From: Deltaproteobacteria bacterium
GTDB lineage: Bacteria > Myxococcota_A > UBA9160 > JAJDAL01
DNA length: 64,000 nt
Direction of reading: 5' to 3'
NCBI GenBank assembly: GCA_029261875.1
Contig: JAJDAL010000006.1
Span: 246,765 to 310,764, forward strand
Shown in pieces: positions 26,993 to 35,781 of this stretch. The first letter of the stretch is position 1. Every line of letters begins with the position of its first letter. The notes under the pieces are model-generated. The model saw nothing but the letters and a program-made list of their open reading frames with translations, had not been told where the DNA came from and made no database searches. The position numbers and the translations under genes are program-made.

Positions 26993-28624
26993 ATGCTCTC
27001 CAGTCATCGACGAAGTGCGTCCCCGGGCCTTCGCAGCGAGCGCTCCTGCGTACTCGCCCGGCGCGGAATGGTTTGTTCCAGCGTTCCGGCGGCCGCCGCG
27101 GCGGGGGTCGAAACCCTGGGGCGGGGCGGAAACGCCATTGATGCCGCCATCGCGACCGCCGCCGCCCTCTGCGTCGTGGAACCCATGTCCACGGGCCTCG
27201 GTGGCGACGCCTTCGCCCTGCTTTGGTCCGCGTCCGAGGAAAAACTGATCGGCTTGAACGGCAGCGGTGGCGCGCCCGCGGCCGCGAGCCTAGACGCCTA
27301 TGGCGAGCGCGGACTCGAGCGCATTCCTCCCGTGGGCATTCTGTCCGCCACGGTCCCGGGCGCGGTGCGTGCCTGGGAGACGCTATCCGAGCGCTGCGGT
27401 TCGCTCCCGTTGGCCGATGTACTCGAACCCGCCATTCGCCTGGCCGACGAAGGCTTCCCCGTTACCGAAGTCGTCGCGCACTACTGGAGCCTGCTGTCGA
27501 ACCTGGGCTGCCTGCGCAACGACGCCGCGCGCGCCACCTGGTTGCCAGGCGGCGAAGCTCCCGCCGCGGGTTCGATCTTTCGCTGTCCCGACATCGCGGC
27601 GACCTTGCGCGCCATCGCCAAAGGCGGTGCCGGCGAATTCTACGAGGGCGAGGCGGGAGCGGCCATCGTCGCCACTTCGCGGGCGGAAGGCGGCTTCTTC
27701 GCCCCGGGCGACCTGGCGGAACATCGCTCCCAATGGGTGGACCCGATCTCCACCACCTACCGGGGGATCGAAGTCGCGGAGCTTCCGCCCAACGGCCAGG
27801 GACTGACGGCGTTGATCGCACTCAACATCCTGGAGAACTTCGAGATGGAAGGCCCCGCCAGTGAATTGGATTGGCACCGCCGCGTCGAAGCCATCAAGAT
27901 CGCCTTCGCGGATCGCAACGCCTACATCGCCGACCCGGATTGCGCGCCGGTTCCCGTTGCGGAGTTGCTCTCGAAAGATTACGCACGGGACCGCGCGCGC
28001 GCGATCGGTGAACACGCCATCGCGGCGCCGGGCCCGGGCCTCCACGCGGGCGACACCGTGTATTTGTGCGCGGCCGACGAGGAAGGGAACCTGGTGTCAT
28101 TCATTCAAAGCGTCTACATGGGCTTCGGATCCGGTGTGGGGTGCGGGAAAACCGGCGTCGTGCTGCAGAACCGCGGTGCCGGGTTCCAATTGGATCCCCG
28201 GCATCCCAACTGCCTCGCTCCGCGCAAGCGCCCGTTCCACACCATCATTCCCGGCATGTTGCTCCGGGACGGAGCCCCGTGGATGGCGTTCGGATTGATG
28301 GGGGGAGACGTCCAGCCCCAAAGCCATCTGAATTTCGTTTCGAACCTGCTCGACCACGGCCTGAATCCCCAAGAAGCCATCGATCGCCCGCGCTTTCGAT
28401 ATTCGAGCGACAAGAAAGTTCACCTGGAGTCCCCGGAGCTTCCGGTCGCCGGGGGCCGGACCCTCGGTGCGGCCCTGGAAGCGCGCGGCCACGAAGTCCT
28501 GGAATCCGGCGAAGCCCTGGTGGACCTGTACGGCGGTGGGCAGGCTGTGGCGTGCGAGGAGGGTGTGATGATCGGTGCCAGTGATCGGCGCAAAGACGGT
28601 TGCGCGATGGGGCTCTTCTCGTGA
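26993..28624 (+). CDS. ggt: Gamma-glutamyltransferase-family protein
   Basis: This 543-residue Ntn hydrolase would cleave gamma-glutamyl bonds, as in glutathione or gamma-glutamyl peptides. It self-processes at a Thr, most likely Thr355 in GDTVYLCAADEEGN. The N-terminal half has GGNAIDAAIATAAAL and STGLGGDAF, which are standard. The glycine pair follows in the small subunit. No classical signal peptide is seen (the N-terminus is SSHRRSASPG), so it may be a cytoplasmic YwrD-like homologue. The GTG of the next gene overlaps its stop (GTGA), indicating an operon with the histidine phosphatase. Confidence 0.85.
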   Translation: MLSSHRRSASPGLRSERSCVLARRGMVCSSVPAAAAAGVETLGRGGNAIDAAIATAAALCVVEPMSTGLGGDAFALLWSASEEKLIGLNGSGGAPAAASLDAYGERGLERIPPVGILSATVPGAVRAWETLSERCGSLPLADVLEPAIRLADEGFPVTEVVAHYWSLLSNLGCLRNDAARATWLPGGEAPAAGSIFRCPDIAATLRAIAKGGAGEFYEGEAGAAIVATSRAEGGFFAPGDLAEHRSQWVDPISTTYRGIEVAELPPNGQGLTALIALNILENFEMEGPASELDWHRRVEAIKIAFADRNAYIADPDCAPVPVAELLSKDYARDRARAIGEHAIAAPGPGLHAGDTVYLCAADEEGNLVSFIQSVYMGFGSGVGCGKTGVVLQNRGAGFQLDPRHPNCLAPRKRPFHTIIPGMLLRDGAPWMAFGLMGGDVQPQSHLNFVSNLLDHGLNPQEAIDRPRFRYSSDKKVHLESPELPVAGGRTLGAALEARGHEVLESGEALVDLYGGGQAVACEEGVMIGASDRRKDGCAMGLFS

Positions 28625-29367
28625 CCGAATTGCCGCAGCCCGGACCCGCGGCGCGCCGGGAAGCCAAGAATCGCGCGGAGCCCTTCGCCCAGATCATTCT
28701 GTTGCGCCACGGGGAACCCGACTGGTCACCGGGCGGTGGCGGCGCCGTCAACGACCCGGGCCTCACCCCCTACGGAGCCGCCCAGGCGCGCGCGGCCGCG
28801 GCCGCGGTGGCGGAGCACCGGTTGGATTCGATCTACGTCAGCTCCTATCGGCGTGCCCAGGAAACCGCGGCCCCCCTCCACGCCGCGACCGGACTCGAAC
28901 CGATCGTGACGCCATCGCTCGCGGAGATTCGGATTCACGTCGACGGGCTGAGCCAGGAAAAAGTGGATGCGTATTTCGTCGAAGCATCGAAGCGGCCCCT
29001 CGATCAGCACTGGGAGGGTTGGCCGGGCGGCGAGAGCTTCCTCGATTTTCACGCGCGCATCACCGAAGGCATGACGGACGTGCTCGCGAAGCACGGGATT
29101 CGGCCCGAGCGCAAAGACGAGTTCACCGTTTGGCACCTGCCTCCGGAACGTCAATCCATTGCGATCGTGGCCCACGGGGGTACCAACGCGGTGCTGCTCA
29201 CGTACCTGCTCGATGTAACGCCGGTTCCCTGGGAGTGGATGCGTTTCGAGAGTGAGCTCGCCGCGTTCTCGATCCTCCAGGCGCGTCCCCTGGGCGACGG
29301 AGATTTCCTCTGGTCGCTCGTCAACTTCAACGAGATCGATCCGCTTCGAAACGCCGGCCTGCGCTGA
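28621..29367 (+). CDS. Histidine phosphatase-family protein
   Basis: This 248-residue phosphoglycerate mutase-like protein removes phosphate through a phospho-His intermediate. The catalytic LLRHGEPDW is near 34-42. The second Arg is in YVSSYRRAQETA, the proton donor Glu in the SLAEIR region, and the late His in VAHGGTNAVLL. The GTG start overlaps the gamma-glutamyltransferase stop by 4 bases, so they are translationally coupled. Substrate is unknown; candidates are sugar phosphates or cobalamin/peptide intermediates. It converges on the redoxin gene 39 bases downstream. Confidence 0.85.
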   Translation: MTELPQPGPAARREAKNRAEPFAQIILLRHGEPDWSPGGGGAVNDPGLTPYGAAQARAAAAAVAEHRLDSIYVSSYRRAQETAAPLHAATGLEPIVTPSLAEIRIHVDGLSQEKVDAYFVEASKRPLDQHWEGWPGGESFLDFHARITEGMTDVLAKHGIRPERKDEFTVWHLPPERQSIAIVAHGGTNAVLLTYLLDVTPVPWEWMRFESELAAFSILQARPLGDGDFLWSLVNFNEIDPLRNAGLR

Positions 29368-29406
29368 TCGCGCCAACCCCGGCCGCTCCACCGCAGGTCG
29401 CGCCGG

Positions 29407-30006
29407 TCAGGGGATGTCGGCGAGGACTTCCCGCAACAGCTCGGGATCGAGCCAAATGTGGAAGTCCGTCCGAAGATCGGCGAAGCGAACCACCCCTTGG
29501 CGGTCCAACACGAACGTCGTCGGATGGGGGACACCCGCTTCGATGGGTTCCGGATTCTCGCGGCGGATTCCCAAACGATCGATGGCCTCGCTCTGGGGAT
29601 CGGACAGGAAGCGGACGTGTTGGCGCAAGCCCAACTCATCGATGAAACGCAGCGTCTTCTCGTTGATCTGGCGATCCGCCATCACCCAGACCAGTTGCAG
29701 GTCCGGAGTCGACGCCAGGCTATCCCGCAGCTCCACGAGCCGCGCCTTGGTGAAGGGTCACCAGTCGACGCTGCGCTCGAAGGTCAACACGGTTCGCGCG
29801 CCGCGGAAATCAGCCAGGCGCACGGGATTGCCTCGAAGGTCCTGCAACTCGATATCGGGTAACCGGGAACCCACCCGCGCGGAACTCCCGGGAACTTCCG
29901 CGCGCGCCTGTGCCTCGTTTCCGCGGCGCCCGATATCCGTCGAGGGAAGCAACGCGTTCAGGGCGAACAACAGCGCGAGAATCAACGTCGCGAGCCACCG
30001 CAACAT
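29407..30006 (-). CDS. Selenocysteine-containing thioredoxin-fold (AhpC/TSA-like) protein
   Basis: Two open halves lie in one frame, separated by a single TGA at 29758-29760 (codon 83). Read through, they give a 199-residue protein. Residues 1-22 form a membrane anchor or signal. The fold starts at VGSRLPDIELQDLRGNPVRL. The active site reads FERSVDW-[UGA]-PFTKARLVEL, where relatives have Cys (SADWCP-like). TGC to TGA is one change, and the rest stays intact to the true stop, so UGA probably encodes selenocysteine in a U-x2-T motif. It is last in the operon HAD hydrolase-membrane protein-redoxin, with an ATGA overlap upstream. A nonsense mutation is the alternative; selA/selB/selC are not in this window. 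Confidence 0.78.
29731..29755 (-). promoter_or_regulatory. Candidate bSECIS hairpin downstream of the in-frame UGA
   Basis: Two bases after the UGA the transcript can pair CUUCAC with GUGGAG (six pairs, one G-U). The 13-base loop CAAGGCGCGGCUC contains GG doublets. In bacteria the selenocysteine insertion hairpin lies immediately downstream of the UGA with G residues in its apical loop, within about 16-37 bases, and this placement fits. The call is by eye; the stem is short and also encodes the protein. Confidence 0.45.
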
Positions 30007-30422
30007 CAGCTGGCCTCGTTGCGCGCCGGATGAACCGGACGCAGCCAGACGAACGCGAGGGAGAGACCGATCATGATCGCCGCCTCCAGGCGCAGGACGT
30101 CGCCCACCAGGACGTAATCGCCCACGACCCAGGCCAACATGCGGTAGGTCCCCGCCAACGCCAACCCGACCGCGGTCGCGGTGCCGACGCTTCGGCCCGT
30201 CGCCGGGCGCCGGGCGGCACCCACCAAACTGATCCCCCAGGCGATCAGCGCGCAGCCCGCGAACGCGGCGAAGTAGTGCCCCCAGGAACCGAGTGGAAAG
30301 GGTAAGCCTTCGCTACCGGGTGCGTGGTAGCGGAAGAACCCGATGAACAATCCAGCCCCCATGGCGAGCAGGGGGAGTGCGGAAACCCAACACAGAATCG
30401 AGTAGCTGCGTTCGCGACTCAT
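30006..30422 (-). CDS. Four-helix membrane protein, unknown function
   Basis: This 138-residue protein has about four hydrophobic segments: near 8-30 (ILCWVSALPLLAMGAGLF), 47-68 (FAAFAGCALIAWGISLV), 80-105 and 113-127 (AIMIGLSLAFVWL). No enzymatic motif is visible and the family is not recognised. It lies in the middle of an operon: four bases after the HAD gene, and with its TGA overlapping the redoxin ATG (ATGA). Coupling to the selenocysteine redoxin suggests an inner-membrane partner, for example in thiol or quinone redox, but this is inference. Confidence 0.65.
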   Translation of the reverse strand: MSRERSYSILCWVSALPLLAMGAGLFIGFFRYHAPGSEGLPFPLGSWGHYFAAFAGCALIAWGISLVGAARRPATGRSVGTATAVGLALAGTYRMLAWVVGDYVLVGDVLRLEAAIMIGLSLAFVWLRPVHPARNEAS

Positions 30423-30426
30423 CGCC

Positions 30427-31176
30427 TCAGCATCCTAACAGGTCGGCGAGTTCGTGGAGCGAAACCACGCGCTGAAAGGGCGCGGGTGCCTTGCCCGGAG
30501 ATTCGCCCTTTCTTCGATGGTCGATCCAAGCCGCGTGCATACCGAGGGAGAGCGGGCCCACGACGTCGCATTCGAAGTTGTCTCCCACCATCAGGGCCTG
30601 TTGCGGCGGGACATCCAATACGCCGAGCACATGTCGATACACGGCCGCATCGGGCTTCCCAGCACCGAACTCGCCTTCGATCTGGACGTGGTCGAAGAAT
30701 CGCTCGAGGTCGAAGCGCTCGACTTTGGCGCGCTGGGGCGTGGCGGCTCCGTTGGTGACGAGTGCCATCTTCGGCGCCCGCGCGCGCAATCGTTCGAGCA
30801 CCTCGATCACCCCATCGAGCAAGCGTTGCGCGTTTTCCCGATGATCCGTCATGAGCTGGGCAGCTCGCTGCGCCAACCCGGGATCCGGGCGAGCGAGTTT
30901 GTGCAACGCGCCGCCAATGATCGCGTGCCGCGCACGAACCAGATCGAGACGTCCATCCCGATGCCGCTGGTCATCGTCCCAGAACCAATCGGCCTCGCGG
31001 TCGAGCGCCGCGCGAACCGTCGTGTAATCGAGCCCGCGGTGTTCCGAAATCACGAGTTCCGCAACCCGTTGCCAGGATTCGAGCCGACCCGCGGAATCGT
31101 CGAGAATCGTATCGTCGAGGTCGAGCAGGATGGCGCGTAGCGGCGTATCGGCGTCCAAGGCGTCCAAGGCGTCCAT
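30427..31176 (-). CDS. HAD-superfamily hydrolase
   Basis: This 249-residue protein is a HAD-family phosphatase. The nucleophile motif is LLDLDDTILDD (about 17-27), motif II is LVTNGA, the Lys is in FGAGKPDAAVY and motif IV is VGDNFECDV. A helical cap lies between the first and second motifs, as in the HAD-IA subfamily. The substrate is unknown; YjjG-like and phosphoglycolate phosphatases are similar. The first codons carry a threefold GACGCCTTG-type 9-base repeat (31152-31176). It leads the operon that contains the selenocysteine redoxin and is divergent from thiI. Confidence 0.82.
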   Translation of the reverse strand: MDALDALDADTPLRAILLDLDDTILDDSAGRLESWQRVAELVISEHRGLDYTTVRAALDREADWFWDDDQRHRDGRLDLVRARHAIIGGALHKLARPDPGLAQRAAQLMTDHRENAQRLLDGVIEVLERLRARAPKMALVTNGAATPQRAKVERFDLERFFDHVQIEGEFGAGKPDAAVYRHVLGVLDVPPQQALMVGDNFECDVVGPLSLGMHAAWIDHRRKGESPGKAPAPFQRVVSLHELADLLGC

Positions 31177-31226
31177 CGGCGCAGTGTAATAGAATTCCCC
31201 CGTACCGCTCCCAGGCCGAGGGCACT

Positions 31227-32723
31227 TTGAACTCCATCGCCAATCCCCAGCAACCGTCGCGCGTCTTGTTGCGCTTGTCCGGTGACATCAGCATCAAGGC
31301 CAAGCCGACACGCAATCAATTCGAGCGTCGATTGGTTCAGAACCTGCGCGACGCGCTGCGCTCGGTGGGCGACGAGGCAAAGGTCCACCCCGGACACAAC
31401 CGGATCCTCGTAGACACGGCACGGCCCGAAAGCATCGAAGCGCTGGCGCGCGTCTTCGGCGTGCAGACGGTTTCCCCCACGGTGGAGGCGCCGCTCACGG
31501 ATCTGGCGGACGTCGTGCGGCGCGGAACGGCGCTCTTCTCCGATCACGTGCGCGGCCGACGCTTCGCCGTACGCGCGCGGCGCGTCGGGGATCGCGTGCA
31601 GGCGAACTTCCGATCCGGCGAGGTCGAGCGCGAACTCGGCGCGGCCCTGCTCGCGGACTCCGCCGGGGTCGACCTCTCCAACCCGGAAGTCACCGCCTCC
31701 GTCGAGCTGTTTCGGAACCGGGTCTTTTTCTTCGCTGAGCGCAAGCGCGGCCCCGCGGGTCTGCCGCTGGGCGTTCAAGGCCGGGCGCTCGCGCTGGTTT
31801 CCGGAGGGTTCGATTCCGCGGTGGCGGCCTGGCAGGTTCAGAAGCGGGGCGTCGAACTCGATTATCTGTTCTGCAATCTCGGCGGCGCGACGCACCGTCA
31901 AGGCACGTTGCGGGTCATGAAAGTAATCGCGGACCGTTGGTCCTACGGAACGAAGCCGAGACTCTATTCCGTGGACTTCGCTCCCGTGGTCGACCAACTG
32001 CGGAGTCACACGGAAGAACGCTATTGGCAGATCCTGCTCAAGCGCTCGATGTTGCGCGCCGCCGAACAGGTTGCCGAAGAAACCGGCGCCTTGGCGCTCG
32101 TCACCGGTGAAGCCCTGGGGCAGGTGTCGTCCCAAACGCTGCAGAACCTGGCGGTCATCAGCGACGCGACGGAACGCATGATCCTGCGGCCTCTGGTGGG
32201 TCTCAACAAAGAGGAGATCATCGACCAGTCGCGCCACATCGGGACCTTCGATTTCTCCTCCATCGTCGGTGAATACTGCGCGATCGTTCCCGGGCGCCCG
32301 GCGACCGCGGCCAAACTCGACGTCGTGCGCGAGCAGGAATCGAAACTCGACCCGGGAGTATTGGACAAGTGCCTGGCACAGCGCGAGAGGCTTGCGCTGC
32401 GCGCGCTCGACCTCGAAGCGTTTTCGGTTCCGGGCCTCGAAATCGAAACCGTTCCCCCCGGTGCGACGGTGATCGATCTGCGCAGCCGACGCGTTTACGC
32501 GGATTGGCATTTCCCCGAAGCCGTCTATCTCGATTTCGGCGATGCCCTGCGCGCCTATCCTTCTTTTGCGCCGGATTCCGCCTATGTGCTGTATTGCGAG
32601 TTCGGCCTGAAGAGCGCGCACCTTGCAGAACTCATGCGCGACGCCGGCTTCGAGGCGTTCAACTTTCGCGGTGGCATGAAGAAATTGCGCGAGATCGCGT
32701 CGGCGAACGAGCGAACGCGCTGA
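31227..32723 (+). CDS. thiI: tRNA 4-thiouridine sulfurtransferase ThiI
   Basis: This 498-residue enzyme makes 4-thiouridine at tRNA position 8 and can supply sulfur for thiamine. It has a ferredoxin-like/THUMP N-terminal half, the PP-loop SGGFDS (192-197), Cys351 in EYCAIVPGRP and a C-terminal rhodanese domain with Cys457 in LYCEFGLKS. The Cys pair matches the E. coli disulfide partners, so the full rhodanese mechanism is present. The start is TTG at 31227 with GAGGG before it; no ATG follows soon. No thiamine genes adjoin. Its promoter faces the HAD-redoxin operon. Confidence 0.92.
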   Translation: MNSIANPQQPSRVLLRLSGDISIKAKPTRNQFERRLVQNLRDALRSVGDEAKVHPGHNRILVDTARPESIEALARVFGVQTVSPTVEAPLTDLADVVRRGTALFSDHVRGRRFAVRARRVGDRVQANFRSGEVERELGAALLADSAGVDLSNPEVTASVELFRNRVFFFAERKRGPAGLPLGVQGRALALVSGGFDSAVAAWQVQKRGVELDYLFCNLGGATHRQGTLRVMKVIADRWSYGTKPRLYSVDFAPVVDQLRSHTEERYWQILLKRSMLRAAEQVAEETGALALVTGEALGQVSSQTLQNLAVISDATERMILRPLVGLNKEEIIDQSRHIGTFDFSSIVGEYCAIVPGRPATAAKLDVVREQESKLDPGVLDKCLAQRERLALRALDLEAFSVPGLEIETVPPGATVIDLRSRRVYADWHFPEAVYLDFGDALRAYPSFAPDSAYVLYCEFGLKSAHLAELMRDAGFEAFNFRGGMKKLREIASANERTR

Positions 32724-32724
32724 C

Positions 32725-33555
32725 TCAACCCTCGATCCGGTCCGCGATCCGTTTCAAGAAATCTGCGACCAGGCGATTGAAGGCATCGGATTCCTCGATG
32801 TTCCCGACGTGCCCCGCTCCGGCGAGCATCTGAAATTCGGCATTCGGCAGCCGTTCCGCCATGACTTCGCCCGCCCGGAGATAGGGATCGTCGGCCTCGC
32901 CCACGATGACGAGGGCAGGCACACGAATATCGACGAGTTCGTCGATCACCGGCGCGGGCGGACCCGAAACGCGCCGTCCGAAATTCGCCACCGCCTTCGG
33001 GTTCTGCGCCGCGATGGCGCGCGCGGCCGCCTGGGCGGCGGGAAGTTCCTTGCGGCGCCCGATGGCCGTCGCCGCCCCCTTGCCGTCGATCAGCGCCTGC
33101 ATGCCGCGGCTTTCGAGGAAGAACGCCGTGCGTTCCACTTGAGCGGTCCAACCCGCCTGGGCTTCGGCGTTCTTGAAACCCGGACCGCTGTCGATCATGA
33201 CCAGTCCCGCGGTGCAGTCGGGATGTTTGACCGCTGTATGCAGGGAAACCAAGCCGCCCAGGGAATGCCCGGCCAATACCGCGGGGCGGTCCGGCGTCGC
33301 CCAGGCGAGTACGCGTTGCAAATCGTCGAGAACGATCTCGAGGGAATAGGATTCGGGATCTTCCGGCGCATCGGAGCGGCCGTGACCCCGGTAGTCCCAG
33401 AGAATGACCTTGGCACCCGCCGCCGTGAGGGGATCGACCTGAGCGCGAAAGTTTTCGCTGGTGGTGCAATAGCCGCAGCTGAAGACGACCGGAATGCCGG
33501 CGCCATGGGATTCGGCATACAGGCGCAAACCGTCGCTCGCCAGCACTTCCGTCAT
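32725..33555 (-). CDS. Alpha/beta hydrolase
   Basis: This 276-residue hydrolase has the nucleophile elbow AGHSLGG, a VVFSCGYCTTSEN oxyanion strand, the WDYRGHGRSD strand and the late GAGHVGNIEESD catalytic His. This completes a Ser-Asp-His triad of the haloperoxidase-like group. The substrate is unknown. The ATG at 33555 overlaps the stop of the SRPBCC gene (ATGA), so they are coupled. The operon order is sppA, SRPBCC, hydrolase. The stop lies two bases from the convergent thiI stop. Confidence 0.85.
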   Translation of the reverse strand: MTEVLASDGLRLYAESHGAGIPVVFSCGYCTTSENFRAQVDPLTAAGAKVILWDYRGHGRSDAPEDPESYSLEIVLDDLQRVLAWATPDRPAVLAGHSLGGLVSLHTAVKHPDCTAGLVMIDSGPGFKNAEAQAGWTAQVERTAFFLESRGMQALIDGKGAATAIGRRKELPAAQAAARAIAAQNPKAVANFGRRVSGPPAPVIDELVDIRVPALVIVGEADDPYLRAGEVMAERLPNAEFQMLAGAGHVGNIEESDAFNRLVADFLKRIADRIEG

Positions 33556-33983
33556 CGACTGGCCGACGCCTCGATGCGCGCGCGCAGGGCCGATTCCATC
33601 TGATCGAGTTGCTCCTGCATGGGCAGGCGGATCGTGAACTCCGGCACGAATCCCTTGGTCTTTCCATCCATCTCGATGCTCACGCTGGTTCCGTCCCCGC
33701 GCTCCACCAGGTTGACTTTGCCGGAGAGCTGACGCCACACGCGACCATCGCAGACTTTCTCGAATTCGAGATTCCCGCCATCGAGACGGGTAAAGCGGAA
33801 CGTTGCGACCCCGTCCTTGCCGAGGGCGCGATAGTGGGTGCGCGTGGTGATCACACTGCCTTCGCGCGCCACGACCTCGGTCTTGGAATCCGCGAATAGG
33901 CCCACCAGCGTGTCTTCTTCACCGATGATCCCCGCCGCGTGTTCCCGCGGACAAGCGACTTCGAAACGTTTCTCGAGATGCAT
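33552..33983 (-). CDS. SRPBCC (START-like) ligand-binding protein
   Basis: This 143-residue protein has the strand-rich pattern of polyketide cyclase/SRPBCC proteins: a helix-grip opening (MHLEKRFEVACPREHA), central THYRALGKDGVATFRF strands and a long C-terminal helix (EQLDQMESALRARIEA). Such proteins bind a hydrophobic ligand in a cavity. No catalytic residue is evident. It lies 12 bases after sppA and is coupled to the hydrolase by an ATGA overlap, suggesting the two act on one lipid or polyketide-like compound. Confidence 0.7.
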   Translation of the reverse strand: MHLEKRFEVACPREHAAGIIGEEDTLVGLFADSKTEVVAREGSVITTRTHYRALGKDGVATFRFTRLDGGNLEFEKVCDGRVWRQLSGKVNLVERGDGTSVSIEMDGKTKGFVPEFTIRLPMQEQLDQMESALRARIEASASR

Positions 33984-33995
33984 CGATCCCTCCCG

Positions 33996-35702
33996 TCAGC
34001 GAATCTCGATCACTATCGGGGGCAACGATACCAGGCTGCCGGCCGGAAAGGCCGTGACCCAGCCCAGAAGTCGTTCGATGGAACGGGGAAGCGGTGGGGC
34101 ACCGAGCTTCGCGAGGGAGCCCCGCAGCACCTCTCCCAGCTGATCCCGCAGCGCTTTGGGGGCGGGGTAGGGGGTCAACGACACGTCGTCGTCGGGCTGG
34201 AGCTGCGCCTCCTGCTTGGCGCGCAGGACCGCGGCGCGCAGTCCCCCGAGTTCATCCACGAGATCTCGCTTCTGCGCCTGTTCCCCGGTCCACACGCGCC
34301 CGCGCGCCACCGGATCGACCTGTGCCGGCTCGAGGCCGCGACCGATGGCGACGTCTCGCACGAAGCGCGCATAGGCCTCTTCGAGGGTCACGCCGAAACG
34401 CTCGCGGGTGGCGGCCGACATCGGAACGGTGGCGGCCAACAGATCCGCGTGCGCACCGCGAAATAGGGTTTCGTGTCCGATGTCGAGTTTGTCGAGCAAG
34501 CCCCCCATGGAGGGACGAATCACGAATACACCGATCGACCCGGTCAGGGTGGCGGGTTGCGCGACGATGGCCGTCGCCGCGGAACCGACGTAATACCCCG
34601 CCGATGCCGCGAGATCCGAGAACGACGCCACGACGGGCTTGGCCTGCGCGGCCTTGCGCACCGCGTGCCACATGGCGGTTGCAGCCGGCGCGGAACCACC
34701 GGGGCTGTCGATGCGCAACACGATGGCGGAGATCTCGGAATCCTTCGCCGCCTGGTCGAGTGCATCGATCACCGTTTCGGAAGCGAACACCGGGTCCCCG
34801 CGACGCGTCACGGTTCCCTCACCGCTGATCACATCGCCGCTGCCGTAGATGAGCGCGAAGGTCGCGATGGGATCGAAACCCACGGTCGCAGGATCGACGC
34901 GCGCATACTCCGCCGACGCGATGCGGGGAACCTCCGAATCCGCGGGAAAGAGTTCGTCGTAGAACACGACGCCGTCGAGCAAGCCGCGCGAAACCATTTC
35001 CTCGGGCACCATGGGGGCGGCATTGATGGACTCGACCACGTCGAGGTGTTTCAGGCTGCGCCCCTTGGCGATCGCGTCGACGAACTGCCCGTGAATCGAA
35101 TCGAGAATCGAATTCGCCATCTCCCGATGCGGTTGCGACATCGTGCGTCCGCGGATCGTCTCGATGGCGCTCTTGTATTCCCCCACCCCAATCGCATCGA
35201 TCTCCAAGCCGAGCTTTTCCCCGAGTCCGCCGAAGAACAGGTATTCGCTCTTCAAACCCACCAGGGGACTCGGTGCGCCGGGCGCGAGGTAGATCTCGTC
35301 CGCCCCGGTCGCGACGTAGTACTCGAGATTGCCTCCGAAGCTCTCCACTTCGAGGAACGCCGTGGTGGGATGGCCGGCATCGCGCAAGCGCACGATGGCG
35401 TCGCGAATTTCCTGGGCCTTGGCCCAGGAAAGCCCGAGTCGGCCAATTCGCAGCACGACGCGAGACAAGCGCGGGTCCCGTTCGGCCTTGGCGAACTCCG
35501 ACAGAAGACCCGCCAACGGTCGCGGGGTCGGCCCGAGCAGACGCGCGATCAAAGGCGCATCGGTCGCTTCGACGAAATCTCCGGAAAGTCGCAGCTCGAG
35601 CACGCTGCCTTCTTCGACTTCCGGACCCGCCGAAGATCGCAGCCAGACGAACGCGATCGCGGCTACGAGAAAGAGAACGCCGTAGATCCGGGCTCTTTGC
35701 AT
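33996..35702 (-). CDS. sppA: Signal peptide peptidase SppA, 67-kDa type
   Basis: This 568-residue membrane-anchored serine protease degrades cleaved signal peptides at the inner membrane. The N-terminal anchor is near 7-22. The two-repeat ClpP-like fold is seen. The catalytic Lys177 is in VGEYKSAIE and Ser367 in SDLAASAGYY, with the usual roughly 190-residue separation. IDSPGGSAPA and SIGVFVIRPS are the matching second-repeat strands. ATG at 35702 has AGGGGAACTG just upstream; an in-frame ATG 18 codons earlier precedes that site. It leads the operon with the SRPBCC and hydrolase genes. Confidence 0.9.
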   Translation of the reverse strand: MQRARIYGVLFLVAAIAFVWLRSSAGPEVEEGSVLELRLSGDFVEATDAPLIARLLGPTPRPLAGLLSEFAKAERDPRLSRVVLRIGRLGLSWAKAQEIRDAIVRLRDAGHPTTAFLEVESFGGNLEYYVATGADEIYLAPGAPSPLVGLKSEYLFFGGLGEKLGLEIDAIGVGEYKSAIETIRGRTMSQPHREMANSILDSIHGQFVDAIAKGRSLKHLDVVESINAAPMVPEEMVSRGLLDGVVFYDELFPADSEVPRIASAEYARVDPATVGFDPIATFALIYGSGDVISGEGTVTRRGDPVFASETVIDALDQAAKDSEISAIVLRIDSPGGSAPAATAMWHAVRKAAQAKPVVASFSDLAASAGYYVGSAATAIVAQPATLTGSIGVFVIRPSMGGLLDKLDIGHETLFRGAHADLLAATVPMSAATRERFGVTLEEAYARFVRDVAIGRGLEPAQVDPVARGRVWTGEQAQKRDLVDELGGLRAAVLRAKQEAQLQPDDDVSLTPYPAPKALRDQLGEVLRGSLAKLGAPPLPRSIERLLGWVTAFPAGSLVSLPPIVIEIR

Positions 35703-35781
35703 CAGTTCCCCTTTTTGGGCGCTCGTGTGGGGCCCGAGAGCGCCCGCCAAACGCATGGAGAGATAGCTATGATGCGGCGCA

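Noticed and set aside
29758..29760. Interpretation of the redoxin as a simple pseudogene
   Set aside because: Both halves remain in the same frame, the residues around the stop match the conserved active site, and codon 83 is TGA rather than TAA or TAG. A mutation is still possible, but selenocysteine explains the site better.
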